This document shows, in pieces, positions 52,214 through 63,445 of a stretch of DNA of 64,000 nucleotides. The position numbers and the translations under genes are program-made. Every line of letters starts with the position of its first letter. Positions within the stretch are counted from its first letter, which is position 1. A model generated the notes under the pieces. It saw nothing but the letters and a program-made list of their open reading frames with translations, did not search any database and had not been told where the DNA came from. The stretch comes from Sagittula stellata E-37 (GTDB taxonomy: Bacteria; Pseudomonadota; Alphaproteobacteria; Rhodobacterales; Rhodobacteraceae): the NCBI RefSeq assembly GCF_039724765.1, contig NZ_CP155729.1, positions 1,240,001 to 1,304,000 on the forward strand. The letters are read 5' to 3'.

Positions 52214-52360
52214 CCGGTGGATGGCCCGGGCCGGGTTGCTCAGATGCTGCCCGGCCATGAACCCCTGATTCACCCGGGGCAGGCATAGTACCTGCGATTC
52301 TTCTGCGCGGTGGCCGGAACGGCGTGCCGCGCGGCGGGCATATCGCACAAAGGGGGCAAC

Positions 52361-52993
52361 ATGTGTTTCGTGGCAGGCTGTCGCGTCGCGACGCCGCGCG
52401 GCGCGCGGCCGGTGGAGACAATCGTTCCGGGTGACCTCGTGCTGACGCACGACGGGCGGGCGGAGCCGGTTGTCTGGGTGGGTCGCACGCGCGTGACATG
52501 GGCAGAGCAGATGGGCAACGCACGCAGACGACCGGTGCGCATCGGGAAGGATGCGCTGGGACCGGGCGTACCGGAACGGGCGGTGATGGTCTCTCCGCAG
52601 CACAGGGTCATGGTGCGCGGGCGTCTGGTGGCACGGATGGCCAGAGGGGGGGAGGCGCTGGTGCCCGCCCTGTCCCTGACGGCTTTGGCGCCGGTGCGGC
52701 AGATGCCGTCGCTGCCCGGTCTGGACTACGTACATATCGCCTGCGCGCGTCATGTCCTGCTGCTGGCAGAGGGTGTCGCGGTGGAGTCCGTGCTGCCAGA
52801 ACCGCAGGCCCTGCAGGAGATGGGCCCCGCAGAGCGCGAAACTCTGGCGGTGGAAGTCGCGCAGCAGGAACCTTCGCTGCCGACTTTGAGCATGCGGAAG
52901 GCGGAGACGCTGGTGGCGCGGTCGGTGGCAAGGGGCGCGCCGCTGGTCGTGGCGGAACGCGATGTGGGGCAGCGTCGCAAGGCGTCCGGCTGA
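52361..52993 (+). CDS. Stand-alone Hint-domain protein
   Basis: A 210-residue protein made of a Hint (Hedgehog/intein) module and a short tail. It begins MCFVAGCRVATPRGARPVET, with the Hint first-position cysteine directly after Met. IVPGDLVLTHDGRAEPVVWV and VMVSPQHRVMVRG (block-B-like His) follow. Roseobacter genomes often have such Hint proteins near calcium-binding secreted proteins, but none is adjacent here. There is no signal peptide. With Cys at position 2, removal of Met would expose an N-terminal Cys. Confidence 0.82.
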   Translation: MCFVAGCRVATPRGARPVETIVPGDLVLTHDGRAEPVVWVGRTRVTWAEQMGNARRRPVRIGKDALGPGVPERAVMVSPQHRVMVRGRLVARMARGGEALVPALSLTALAPVRQMPSLPGLDYVHIACARHVLLLAEGVAVESVLPEPQALQEMGPAERETLAVEVAQQEPSLPTLSMRKAETLVARSVARGAPLVVAERDVGQRRKASG

Positions 52994-53209
52994 CACCTGT
53001 CGTTTACGCACCTCTGTGATGCCACGGCCTGCGGCGCATCGACCTGACACCACCCCTTTCCTGTGCCGGTGGTCGCGTCGATGGCCCCGCGTAGGAAGCT
53101 GTTCGCAGGTATCTGTGTCGCAGGGTGTCGGGGCTTGCTCGTCGCGGAAATGTTGCCATGTTGCGCAGCGATGGGTCCGCGTGGCCCGGGACTGACTTGA
53201 GGGCTGCGC

Positions 53210-55009
<1,800 letters not shown>

Positions 55010-55010
55010 C

Positions 55011-55037
55011 AAAGGCCCGGCGCGGGGCCGGGCCTTT
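55011..55037. terminator. Bidirectional intrinsic terminator between nhaA and prpE
   Basis: Perfect 11-bp arms AAAGGCCCGGC and GCCGGGCCTTT with a 5-nt loop. The A and T ends give a T-tail on either strand. It starts immediately after the nhaA stop codon and lies 25 bp beyond the prpE stop. Confidence 0.8.
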
Positions 55038-55061
55038 GGGAAGCGCTCTGGATGCGCCGCG

Positions 55062-56951
55062 TTACTTCGCGTAGCCGAGGGTTTGGAGTGCTTCCCGGAT
55101 CTCGTCGAGGATGGCGGGATCGTCGATGGTCGCGGGCATCTTGAAGTCTTCGTTGTCGGCGATCTTGACCATCGTTGCGCGCAGGATCTTGCCGGAGCGT
55201 GTCTTGGGCAGGCGGTCGACCACGCAGGCCAGCTTGAACGCCGCGACCGGGCCGATCTGGTCGCGCACCAGCTTCACGCATTCCTTCACGATTTCCTCGT
55301 GCGGGCGGTTCACACCCGACGACAGGCACAGGAAGCCCAGCGGCAACTGACCCTTGAGATCGTCGGTCACGCCGATCACCGCGCATTCGGCCACGTCGGG
55401 ATGGCTTGCCAGGACCTCTTCCATGCCGCCGGTGGACAGGCGGTGGCCCGCGACGTTGATGACGTCGTCGGTGCGCGCCATGATGTAGACGTATCCGTCA
55501 TCGTCGATCATGCCCGCGTCGCCGGTTTCATAGTAGCCGGGGAAGTGGTCGAGATAGGCCTTGCGGAACCGCGCCTCGGCGTTCCAGAGGGTCGGAAGGG
55601 TGCCCGGCGGCAACGGCAGTTTGACCGCGATCGACCCCAGTTCGCCCTGGGGCATCGGGTGGCCGGCCTCGTCCAGGATGTGGATCTCGTAGCCCGGCAT
55701 CGGCACGGCCGGAGAGCCGAGCTTGGTCGGCAGTTCCTCGATGCCGAGAGGGTTGCCCGCGATGCACCAGCCGGTTTCCGTCTGCCACCAATGGTCGATC
55801 ACCGGGACCTTGAGCTGTTCCTGTGCCCATTCGATGGTGGCGGGGTCTGCACGCTCACCGGCGAGATAGACACCGCGCAGGCCGGAGAGGTCGTATTTGC
55901 CGACGTATTCGCCCTTGGGATCTTCGCGCTTCACGGCACGGAAGGCGGTGGGCGCGGTGAAGAACGACTTTACCTTATGCTCCGAGATCACCCGCCAGAA
56001 CGTGCCCGCGTCCGGCGTGCCCACGGGCTTGCCCTCGAAGACGATGGTGGTGTTGCCGTGGATCAGCGGTGCGTAGCAGATGTAGCTGTGGCCCACGACC
56101 CAGCCCACGTCGGAGGCGGCCCAGAACACGTCGCCCGGATCGACGTTGTAGAGGTTCTTCATTGTCCAGTTCAGAGCCACGAGGTGCCCGCCGGTGTGGC
56201 GGACGACGCCCTTTGGCTGGCCGGTCGTGCCGGAGGTATAGAGGATGTAGGCGGGGTGGTTGCCCTCTACCGGCACGCATTCGGCGGGCTGCACGCCGTA
56301 TTGGAAGCCATGCCAGTTGTAATCGCGCCCTTCGACCAGTGCTGCCACTTCCTGCTCGCGCTGGAAGATCACGCAGAAGTCCGGTTTGTGCGTGGACTGG
56401 TCGATGGCGGCGTCGAGCAGCGGCTTGTAGTGCACGACGCGGCCCGGTTCCATCCCGCAGGAGGCGGCGATGATCGCCTTGGGCCGGGCGTCGTCGATGC
56501 GCACGGCCAGCTCGTGCGCGGCGAAACCGCCAAACACGACGGAGTGGATCGCGCCGAGACGTGCGCAGGCCAGCATCGCTTCCAGGGCCTCGGGGATCAT
56601 GGGCATGTAGATGATGACGCGGTCGCCTTTCTCAACCCCCTTGGCGCGCAGTGCACCCGCCAGCATGGCGACGCGGTTGCGCAGCTCGACGTAGGAGATC
56701 TCCCGCTTCGTGTGGGTGATCGGGCTGTCATAGATGATCGCGGTCTGTTCGCCGCGACCCTGTTCGACATGCCGGTCCACCGCGTTCCAACAGGTGTTGA
56801 CCATCCCGTCGGCAAACCACTCGTACAGGTTGTCGCCCTTGTCGAAGAGAGCTTTCGAGGGCTTCTGGGACCAGTCGATGGCCTCCGCCGCCTCCATCCA
56901 GAATGCCTCCGGATCGGTTTTCCAACCCTGGTAAACCTCTTTGTAGCCCAT
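55062..56951 (-). CDS. prpE: Propionyl-CoA synthetase
   Basis: A 629-residue acyl-CoA synthetase of the ACS/PrpE subgroup, ATP + propionate + CoA to propionyl-CoA. The start MGYKEVYQGWKTDPEAFWME is typical of PrpE rather than Acs. The P-loop-like motif is YILYTSGTTGQPKGVVRH, core motifs are HWWQTETGW and YYETGDAGMIDDDGYVYIMAR, and the C-terminal acetylatable lysine is in LPKTRSGKILRATM. The upstream region carries TTTGCAAA palindromes. Acetate is a possible secondary substrate. Confidence 0.93.
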   Translation of the reverse strand: MGYKEVYQGWKTDPEAFWMEAAEAIDWSQKPSKALFDKGDNLYEWFADGMVNTCWNAVDRHVEQGRGEQTAIIYDSPITHTKREISYVELRNRVAMLAGALRAKGVEKGDRVIIYMPMIPEALEAMLACARLGAIHSVVFGGFAAHELAVRIDDARPKAIIAASCGMEPGRVVHYKPLLDAAIDQSTHKPDFCVIFQREQEVAALVEGRDYNWHGFQYGVQPAECVPVEGNHPAYILYTSGTTGQPKGVVRHTGGHLVALNWTMKNLYNVDPGDVFWAASDVGWVVGHSYICYAPLIHGNTTIVFEGKPVGTPDAGTFWRVISEHKVKSFFTAPTAFRAVKREDPKGEYVGKYDLSGLRGVYLAGERADPATIEWAQEQLKVPVIDHWWQTETGWCIAGNPLGIEELPTKLGSPAVPMPGYEIHILDEAGHPMPQGELGSIAVKLPLPPGTLPTLWNAEARFRKAYLDHFPGYYETGDAGMIDDDGYVYIMARTDDVINVAGHRLSTGGMEEVLASHPDVAECAVIGVTDDLKGQLPLGFLCLSSGVNRPHEEIVKECVKLVRDQIGPVAAFKLACVVDRLPKTRSGKILRATMVKIADNEDFKMPATIDDPAILDEIREALQTLGYAK

Positions 56952-57071
56952 GGTGTCCTCCTCTCGGGTCTCCCTCTTGCATAGCGGCTTAGGCGCGAGG
57001 TGGGCTTTCAGGCAAGACTGTTGGCGTCGGTCAGGACAGATTACCGCAGAGACTTTGCGATTCCCGCGCGA

Positions 57072-57143
57072 ATTTGCCTGCAAATATTTGCAAAACACCG
57101 GGAAACAGACGGGTTTCTTGCGAAGTTCTCTCCGGTTTGCAAA
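57072..57143. promoter_or_regulatory. TTTGCAAA palindromes upstream of prpE
   Basis: ATTTGC-CT-GCAAAT at 57072-57085 overlaps TGCAAATATTTGCA at 57079-57092. TTTGCAAA occurs at 57087-57094 and again at 57136-57143, all in an AT-rich pocket 120-190 bp upstream of prpE. TTTGCAAA is the core bound by RamB/PrpR-type short-chain-acyl-CoA regulators of actinobacteria, which have Rhodobacterales relatives (ScfR). The link is inferred. Confidence 0.45.
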
Positions 57144-57225
57144 TTTTGAATGTTGCGGATGCAAAGTGACCGAGTCGGTCGGGCAGGCGCTTGACCGGGC
57201 GCGCGGCGCGTGGCCTCTTTCGACC

Positions 57226-58155
57226 ATGAGAGCGTTTAAGACAGGCATGGCCACGCGCGTGGCATCGGTGGCGGCGGTCCTGGCCCTTGCGGCGGGCGGG
57301 GCGCAGGCCGATTGGGCATACCAGGCGGGACCGGAAGAGGGGCGCCACGCGGGCTTTGTCTGCGCGGACGGGACTGGGATACGCTCGGGTGAACGGCTTT
57401 GTTTCGGCCTGGCGTGCAACGCGGGCGGCCCTATGGCGTTCGGGATGAGTTCTGAGGGGGCCGCCGATCTGATCGCACGGTCGGACGTCGACGTGCAGAT
57501 TTTTGCCGGATCGCGGGTGCTGGCGCCATTGAGTTTCCATACCATCGGGCTGGGTACGTTCGAGGCCCCGTTGGAAGAGGCGCATGTGCCGGGGTTGGAA
57601 CGGCTCAAGGCGGCCGTCCGGATGGAACTGCGGTATTGGGAGGCGCACGACGCACCACCGGTCGTCTGGCGCTTCTCGCTGACCGGGTCGCGCACCACGA
57701 TAGAGACCATGGAACGGGTCTGCCCGATGCCCGACTTCGCCGCGCAGGAGAGGGCGGCGCGCACCGTTGCCGATCCCGCCGCGAAGGTCTTGTCCGACAT
57801 GCGCGAGGCCTGCGCCGTCCTTGGTGGAGAGGTCACGGTCGGCGAGGGCTACGCCACTCCCATCGATATCGACGGAGGCGGGGCGCCGGACCTCGCGCTC
57901 AACCACGGCGCTCTGTCCTGTTCCGCCGCCGAGAATCTTGTGTGCGGACCGGCGGGCTGCCTGCGCTCGGTCTGGCAGGCGCAGGAAGATGGACAGTTCC
58001 TGCGGGTCTTCCTGAACACCGCGCAGAGCATTGCCGAGGAAAGTGCGGGCGGGGTGCGCTTCACGTTTTCCGGGTCGATGTGCGGGCGCGTCGGAGCGGG
58101 CCCCTGCGAACAGGTATGGTCGCTGCAAGGCGGAGAACTGACCCCTGCGGAATGA
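57226..58155 (+). CDS. Secreted hypothetical protein
   Basis: A 309-residue exported protein I do not recognise. The signal peptide has an RAFKTGMATR basic region and an ALAAGGAQA cleavage site before DWAYQ. The mature chain contains paired cysteines (FVCADGTG, RLCFGLACNAG, ENLVCGPAGC, SMCGRVGAGPCEQ), consistent with several disulfides in the periplasm. PIDIDGGGAPDLALNHGAL resembles an FG-GAP/calcium-binding loop. An alternative start at 57247 shortens the leader. It diverges from prpE. Confidence 0.75.
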   Translation: MRAFKTGMATRVASVAAVLALAAGGAQADWAYQAGPEEGRHAGFVCADGTGIRSGERLCFGLACNAGGPMAFGMSSEGAADLIARSDVDVQIFAGSRVLAPLSFHTIGLGTFEAPLEEAHVPGLERLKAAVRMELRYWEAHDAPPVVWRFSLTGSRTTIETMERVCPMPDFAAQERAARTVADPAAKVLSDMREACAVLGGEVTVGEGYATPIDIDGGGAPDLALNHGALSCSAAENLVCGPAGCLRSVWQAQEDGQFLRVFLNTAQSIAEESAGGVRFTFSGSMCGRVGAGPCEQVWSLQGGELTPAE

Positions 58156-58265
58156 TTTGTTGGGTGACGGCCTGCGTGCTAGCCTTCATGCTGTAACCTT
58201 ATTGATTTGGGATTTTTGGTATGAGTGTTCCCGATTGGCAGTCATTCGTTCAGTGAGAGCCGGCG

Positions 58266-58673
58266 GTGGCCGTGCCGGTTCTGGTCACGAACCGCAACCT
58301 CATCCCCACATTCCCGGGCTTTTACGCCTTTACCGAGGACAACCTTCCGCTCCGCCGGGACAATGTTTTGTACATCGGAGAAACGGGCATGAAGGGTGGC
58401 CTCAGGGCGCGGATGCGGGATTACCTGGTCGCCGACCCTGGCCAGACGCGCAGCCTGCACAAGGGCGCACTCTTCCTGTTGTATCACCGTCAGGTGAACC
58501 AGGGCCTGCGCGACAAATCCCTGAGCGACACGCCGATGCTTTACGCCCGCTGGGCCCCGTTGGAGATCGAGGCGCAGGCGCGCCGGGATATCGAGAAGGC
58601 GATGATGCAGTATTACCACTGCGCGTACAATCAGCGTGGCATGATCGGCCAAGCTCGGTTCGACGTGCTGTGA
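58266..58673 (+). CDS. GIY-YIG nuclease-domain protein
   Basis: A 135-residue protein with a recognisable GIY-YIG core: G18-F-Y20 (FPGFYAFTED), Y36-I-G38 (VLYIGETG), an arginine in LRARMRDYL and a glutamate in EIEAQARRDIE. The second tyrosine-glycine signature is intact, while Ile of GIY is Phe. It is a single domain without a DNA-binding partner domain. The start is GTG with a weak ribosome site. It converges on an SH3 membrane-protein gene. A stand-alone nuclease of unknown target, possibly repair or defence. Confidence 0.72.
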   Translation: MAVPVLVTNRNLIPTFPGFYAFTEDNLPLRRDNVLYIGETGMKGGLRARMRDYLVADPGQTRSLHKGALFLLYHRQVNQGLRDKSLSDTPMLYARWAPLEIEAQARRDIEKAMMQYYHCAYNQRGMIGQARFDVL

Positions 58674-58695
58674 GGGTCAGGACGTGCTTTGAGGG

Positions 58696-59172
58696 TTAGT
58701 CAGAACAGGGGTGCTGGGTGACGTAGGCGGCGTAGATCCAGCCGTCGACCATAGTGCCCGCCTTGTCAGCCTTGATTTTCAGCCAGTTGCCGGCCTGATC
58801 GTAGGCATAGACGAGCTGGCCCTCGAAGAGCTTCTCTTTCATGGCGCTGTCGGGGTTTTGCGAACGGCGCACGGCAAGCCACTTGTCCTGAGTCCGGGAG
58901 ACGTTCACCGTACCGCAGATGAAGGCGCCTCGGGTCAGATCCACCTTGGTGTTGGTCGTTGCGGTGCTCTGCTCTGGGGCGGCGACGATCATCAGGACAG
59001 CCAGCGACGCCGCGGCGAAAACCAGGAAGACACCGACCTGAACAACGGGCGCGTTGTCCACAAACACCAGGTAGATCAGGATGAACATGCAGGCGACGAT
59101 CAGCGCGGACAGTTTCCAATTGTCCGCCACGGCATCGACAACGGCAGGCACCAGCTTCAGCACGTCAGTCAT
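58696..59172 (-). CDS. Membrane protein with C-terminal bacterial SH3 domain
   Basis: A 158-residue protein with two transmembrane helices (about residues 20-37 and 43-66) and a C-terminal SH3-like domain (~80-158) ending GWIYAAYVTQHPCSD. CGTVNVSRTQDKWLAVRRSQ and YDQAGNWLKIKAD are typical SH3_3 strands. Two cysteines (FICGTV and HPCSD) could form a disulfide if the domain is periplasmic. The upstream region (59173-59240) is AT-rich. Function unknown; it is convergent with the GIY-YIG gene. Confidence 0.75.
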   Translation of the reverse strand: MTDVLKLVPAVVDAVADNWKLSALIVACMFILIYLVFVDNAPVVQVGVFLVFAAASLAVLMIVAAPEQSTATTNTKVDLTRGAFICGTVNVSRTQDKWLAVRRSQNPDSAMKEKLFEGQLVYAYDQAGNWLKIKADKAGTMVDGWIYAAYVTQHPCSD

Positions 59173-59267
59173 CAGTAAAAGTGCCTCACAGATACACTAA
59201 ATTAAACCAGAACAGCATACCCGATGCTGCCCTGGCGTCAACCTTCGCGTGTTTCCATAAAGAGACT

Positions 59268-61559
59268 TTAGCTATAATGTTGCACAGGCGTTCCGGCGAT
59301 CGCGGCCATGTTTAACAGCCCGCGCGGCGTGATGGCGGGGGTCACGATATGCGCGCGGTTGCCCATGCCCATCAGGATCGGCCCGACTTCGAGTGCGCCC
59401 GCCTTCATCTTCAGGATGTTACGCACCGCAGAGGCCGCGTCGGCCTGCCCGAAGATCAGCACGTTGGCCGAGCCCTGCATGCGGTTGCCGGGCAGAAGGC
59501 GGTCACGCAGTTCCGGGTCCAGAGCGGCATCGACGTTCATCTCGCCCTCGTAGCAGAAGTCGCATTCGCGGGCGTCGAGGATCTCCAGCGCCTCGCGCAG
59601 GCGCGGGCCGGACCCTTCGGCCTGGTTGCCGAACGAAGACTGCGAGCAGAGCGCGATATTGGGTTTCAGACCGAAGCGGCGGACGTGGCGGGCCGACCCG
59701 ATGGCCGACAGCGCCAGTTGGTCCGGAGTGGGGATCGCGTGGACGTGGGTGTCGGCGATGAACAGCGGCCCGTCTTCGAGGATCATCAGCGACAGAGCGC
59801 CCTGCGGGTGCAGGTGCTGGTTGCCCAGGACCTGACGGATGTAGTTCAGGTGCCAGTTGTATTCGCCGAAGGTGCCGCAGATCATCGAATCCGCCTCGTC
59901 GCGGTGCACCATGATCGCCGCGATGGCGGTCGTGTTCGTACGCATGATGGCGCGGGCGAGGTCGGGCGTCACGCCGCGCCGCGCCATGATCTGGTGATAG
60001 GTCTCCCAGTAGTCGCGATAGCGCGGGTCGTTTTCCGGGTTCACCACGTGGAAGTCCTGATCGGGGCGGATCTTCAGGCCGTAGCGTTCGCAGCGCGCCT
60101 GCATGACCTCGGGCCGGCCGATGAGGATCGGCGTCTCGGTCGTCTCTTCCATGATGGCCTGCGCGGCGCGCAGCACGCGTTCGTCCTCGCCCTCGGCAAA
60201 GACGATCCGGCGGGACGCGGTCAGTGCCGCCTCGAACACCGGGCGCATCAGCAGGGCCGACTTGTAGACCGATGCGTCGAGCTGCCGCTTGTAGGCATGA
60301 ATGTCGTCCAGCGGGCGCATCGCCACGCCGGATGCCATCGCGGCCTCGGCCACGGCGGTCGACACGACGCCGGACAGGCGCGGGTCGAACGGCTTGGGGA
60401 TCAGGTAGTCGGCACCGAAGGTGAGCTGTTCGCCCCGGTAGGCGGCGGCCGCCTCTGCGCTGGTGGTGGCGCGGGCGAGGGCAGCGATGCCCTCGACACA
60501 GGCGATCTCCATCTCGTCGTTGATCGTCGTGGCGCCGACGTCCAGCGCCCCCCGGAAGATGAACGGGAAGCACAGCACGTTGTTCACCTGGTTGGGGAAG
60601 TCGCTCCGGCCGGTGGCGATGATCGCGTCGGGTTTCGCCTCGCGGGCGAGGTCGGGCATGATCTCGGGCGTCGGGTTGGCAAGGGCGAAGATGATCGGCT
60701 TGTCCGACATCTGCGCCACGTGCTCAGGCTTCAGCACGCCGGGGCCCGAGAGCCCGAGGAACAGGTCCGCGCCGTCGATCACGTCGTCCAGCGTGCGCAG
60801 ATCGGACACCTGGGCGAACTCCGCCTTCTGCGGATTCATGTCCTCGTCCCGGCCTTCGTAAACCAGTCCGTGAATGTCGCAGAGCCAGACGTTCTCGCGT
60901 TTGACCCCCAGTTTCAGAAGCATGTTGAGGCAGGCGATGCCCGCCGCCCCGCCGCCGGTGGAGACGACCTTGATATCCTCGAAGGACTTGCCCGCGACGT
61001 GCAGCGCGTTGGTGGCCGCCGCGCCCACCACGATGGCCGTGCCGTGCTGGTCGTCGTGGAAGACCGGGATGTTCATCCGCTCGCGGCAGATCCTTTCGAC
61101 GATGAAGCAGTCGGGCGCCTTGATGTCTTCGAGATTGACCGCGCCGAACGTCGGTTCCAGTGCGCAGACGATCTCGGCCAGTTTCTCGGGGTCGGCTTCG
61201 TTCACTTCGATGTCGAAGCAGTCGATGTTGGCGAATTTCTTGAAGAGGACGGCCTTGCCTTCCATCACCGGCTTCGACGCCAGCGCACCGATGTTGCCGA
61301 GGCCCAGAACCGCGGTGCCGTTCGACACCACCGCGACAAGGTTCCCGCGCGTGGTGTAGCGGGCGGCGTTTGTCGGATCGGCCTTGATTTCGAGGCAGGC
61401 TTCGGCCACGCCGGGCGAATAGGCGCGGGAGAGGTCGCGCCCGTTGGCCAGCGGTTTCGTCGCACGGATTTCGAGTTTCCCGGGTTTGGGGTTCTCGTGG
61501 TAGAAAAGCGCTGCTTGGCGCAGCGTCTCCTTGGCTGTGTCGTGCTTGGAATCGCTCAT
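59268..61559 (-). CDS. maeB: NADP-dependent malic enzyme with phosphotransacetylase-like domain
   Basis: A 763-residue two-domain enzyme. Residues ~1-430 are malic enzyme (SRAYSPGVAEACLEI, FHDDQHGTAIVVGAA, VSTGGGAAGIACLNML), decarboxylating malate to pyruvate. The rest is a phosphotransacetylase-like regulatory domain (RIVFAEGEDERVLRAAQ, MGMGNRAHIVTP) that senses acetyl-CoA in relatives. The start MSDSKHDTAKE has GAGGAGG upstream. It supplies NADPH and pyruvate. A palindrome at 61579-61600 lies in the promoter region. Confidence 0.94.
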   Translation of the reverse strand: MSDSKHDTAKETLRQAALFYHENPKPGKLEIRATKPLANGRDLSRAYSPGVAEACLEIKADPTNAARYTTRGNLVAVVSNGTAVLGLGNIGALASKPVMEGKAVLFKKFANIDCFDIEVNEADPEKLAEIVCALEPTFGAVNLEDIKAPDCFIVERICRERMNIPVFHDDQHGTAIVVGAAATNALHVAGKSFEDIKVVSTGGGAAGIACLNMLLKLGVKRENVWLCDIHGLVYEGRDEDMNPQKAEFAQVSDLRTLDDVIDGADLFLGLSGPGVLKPEHVAQMSDKPIIFALANPTPEIMPDLAREAKPDAIIATGRSDFPNQVNNVLCFPFIFRGALDVGATTINDEMEIACVEGIAALARATTSAEAAAAYRGEQLTFGADYLIPKPFDPRLSGVVSTAVAEAAMASGVAMRPLDDIHAYKRQLDASVYKSALLMRPVFEAALTASRRIVFAEGEDERVLRAAQAIMEETTETPILIGRPEVMQARCERYGLKIRPDQDFHVVNPENDPRYRDYWETYHQIMARRGVTPDLARAIMRTNTTAIAAIMVHRDEADSMICGTFGEYNWHLNYIRQVLGNQHLHPQGALSLMILEDGPLFIADTHVHAIPTPDQLALSAIGSARHVRRFGLKPNIALCSQSSFGNQAEGSGPRLREALEILDARECDFCYEGEMNVDAALDPELRDRLLPGNRMQGSANVLIFGQADAASAVRNILKMKAGALEVGPILMGMGNRAHIVTPAITPRGLLNMAAIAGTPVQHYS

Positions 61560-61578
61560 CGGACGGCCTCCTCTCAAT

Positions 61579-61600
61579 ATTGGTTCAGCGTTAAACCAAT
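61579..61600. promoter_or_regulatory. Inverted repeat upstream of maeB
   Basis: ATTGGTT-N8-AACCAAT, perfect 7-bp arms, 20 bp upstream of the maeB start and overlapping its likely leader. It is a candidate operator of unknown regulator; it lies between maeB and the divergent cdd operon, so it could serve both. Confidence 0.4.
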
Positions 61601-61751
61601 GTCTCGCGCGATGGGTCTTATCGCAGGGCGATACAGCTTCGGCCCCTTTCCGACAAGGCTTTTCGCGGCCATCGGGTGACGCGCAGAGAAGGGTTGCAAA
61701 TGGCGGGGCGCAGGGGAAACATGGCCGGACCTGACCAAGGAGAGGACCGTC

Positions 61752-62156
61752 ATGTCTCTGGCCGATGCCGCGCGCAGCGTGCGTGAAAATGCCTATGTGC
61801 CCTATTCGCATTTCAAGGTGGGCGCCGCGCTGAAGACGCCCTCCGGTGCCGTGCACGTCGGCTGCAACGTGGAGAACGTGGCCTACCCCGAGGGCACCTG
61901 CGCCGAAGCGGGCGCGATTGCCGCGATGGTGGCCGCGGGCGAGACGGAGATCGTCGAGGCCTACGTGATCGCCGACAGCCCGCACCCCGTGCCGCCCTGC
62001 GGCGGCTGCCGGCAAAAGCTGATGGAATTCGCCAAGGGCGGGGTCAAGGTCACTCTGGCCACGGTCGACGGGCGGGAGTTCGTGACCACGGTGGCCGATC
62101 TGCTGCCCGGCGCCTTCACCAACGATCACATGGACAAGGCGGGCGAGGAGGCATGA
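61752..62156 (+). CDS. cdd: Cytidine deaminase
   Basis: A 134-residue deaminase converting cytidine or deoxycytidine to uridine. The zinc site is visible as the CAEAGAIAA histidine/cysteine-type motif (Cys-Ala-Glu with catalytic Glu) and PCGGCRQKLMEF. The short homotetrameric form is indicated by length. The ATG at 61752 follows AAGGAGAGG. It heads a rightward operon and overlaps deoA by 4 bp. Confidence 0.95.
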   Translation: MSLADAARSVRENAYVPYSHFKVGAALKTPSGAVHVGCNVENVAYPEGTCAEAGAIAAMVAAGETEIVEAYVIADSPHPVPPCGGCRQKLMEFAKGGVKVTLATVDGREFVTTVADLLPGAFTNDHMDKAGEEA

Positions 62157-63445
62157 GCGACGCGCGCGCCGTCATCGGTCATCTGAGGCGGGGAGAGGAG
62201 CCCTCTGCCCGCGATCTTGCGTGGTTCGCGCAGGGGCTGGCCGACGGCAGGGTAAGCGCGGCGCAGGGCGGTGCCTTTGCCATGGGCGTCTGCCTGCGCG
62301 GATTGTCAGAGGCGGGCCGCGTTGCGCTGACGCTGGCCATGCGGGATTCGGGGCGCGTGCTGGACTGGGACCTGCCGGGTCCGGTCGTCGACAAGCACTC
62401 GACCGGCGGCGTGGGCGATTGCGTGTCGCTGGTGCTGGCCCCGATGCTGGCGTGCTGCGGTGTCTACGTGCCGATGATCTCGGGCCGCGGACTGGGGCAC
62501 ACCGGTGGCACGCTCGACAAACTGGAGGCGATCCCGGGCTATTCCGTCTCTCCCGACGAAGAGCGCCTGCGTGCCATCGTCGCCGAGGTCGGCTGCGCCA
62601 TCGTGTCGGCCAGTGCGGACATCGCGCCGGCGGACAAGCGGCTTTACGCCATCCGCGACGTGTCGGGCACGGTCGAGAGCCTCGACCTGATCACCGCATC
62701 GATCCTGTCGAAGAAGCTGGCGGCGGGGCTGCAGGCGTTGGTGCTGGATGTGAAATGCGGCTCTGGCGCGTTCATGAAGACACCGGATGAGGCGCGCGCG
62801 CTGGCGCAGGCGCTGGTCGACACGGCAAATGCCGCCAAATGTCCGACGACGGCGCTTCTGACCGACATGTCCCAGCCGCTGGTGCCGTCGCTCGGCAACG
62901 CGTTGGAGGTCGAGATGAGCATGGAGGTGCTGACCGGCGCCCGGACGGGGCCTCTGCGCGATCTGTCGGTGGCCCTGGGGGCCGAGTTGCTGGCGACGGC
63001 GGGCGTGCCGGACGGCGCGGCGCGGCTTTCCGAAGCGCTCGACAGCGGCGTGGCGGTCGAACGGTTCGGCCAGATGGTATATGCGCTTGGCGGGCCGCGG
63101 AGTTTCGTGGAGGACTGGCGCCGCTTCCTGCCGGAAGCTCCGGTGATCCGGGAAGTCACGGCGCGGGAAAGCGGGATCGTCGCCTCTGTCGATGGCGAGG
63201 CGCTGGGGCTGACGGTGGTCGATCTCGGCGGCGGACGCCGGGTTGAGACAGACGAGATCAATCCGGCGGTCGGCCTGACGGAGGTCGTCCGACTGGGGCA
63301 AAGGGTCGAGAAGGGTCAGCCGCTGGCCCGCGTGCACGCCGCCCGCGAAGGCCAGGCCGACCGCGCGGCGGAGGCGGTCCGCGCGGCCATCGCCTATGGC
63401 GACGCGCCCGAGCCCTGCGATGCCGTGCTGGAGCGGGTGGCATGA
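62153..63445 (+). CDS. deoA: Thymidine phosphorylase
   Basis: A 430-residue pyrimidine-nucleoside phosphorylase: thymidine + phosphate to thymine + deoxyribose-1-phosphate. It has the signature [20 protein letters not shown], the [20 protein letters not shown] phosphate/substrate loop and [20 protein letters not shown]. It sits between cdd and deoB with ATGA overlaps on both sides, giving a compact nucleoside-salvage operon. Confidence 0.96.
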   Translation: MSDARAVIGHLRRGEEPSARDLAWFAQGLADGRVSAAQGGAFAMGVCLRGLSEAGRVALTLAMRDSGRVLDWDLPGPVVDKHSTGGVGDCVSLVLAPMLACCGVYVPMISGRGLGHTGGTLDKLEAIPGYSVSPDEERLRAIVAEVGCAIVSASADIAPADKRLYAIRDVSGTVESLDLITASILSKKLAAGLQALVLDVKCGSGAFMKTPDEARALAQALVDTANAAKCPTTALLTDMSQPLVPSLGNALEVEMSMEVLTGARTGPLRDLSVALGAELLATAGVPDGAARLSEALDSGVAVERFGQMVYALGGPRSFVEDWRRFLPEAPVIREVTARESGIVASVDGEALGLTVVDLGGGRRVETDEINPAVGLTEVVRLGQRVEKGQPLARVHAAREGQADRAAEAVRAAIAYGDAPEPCDAVLERVA

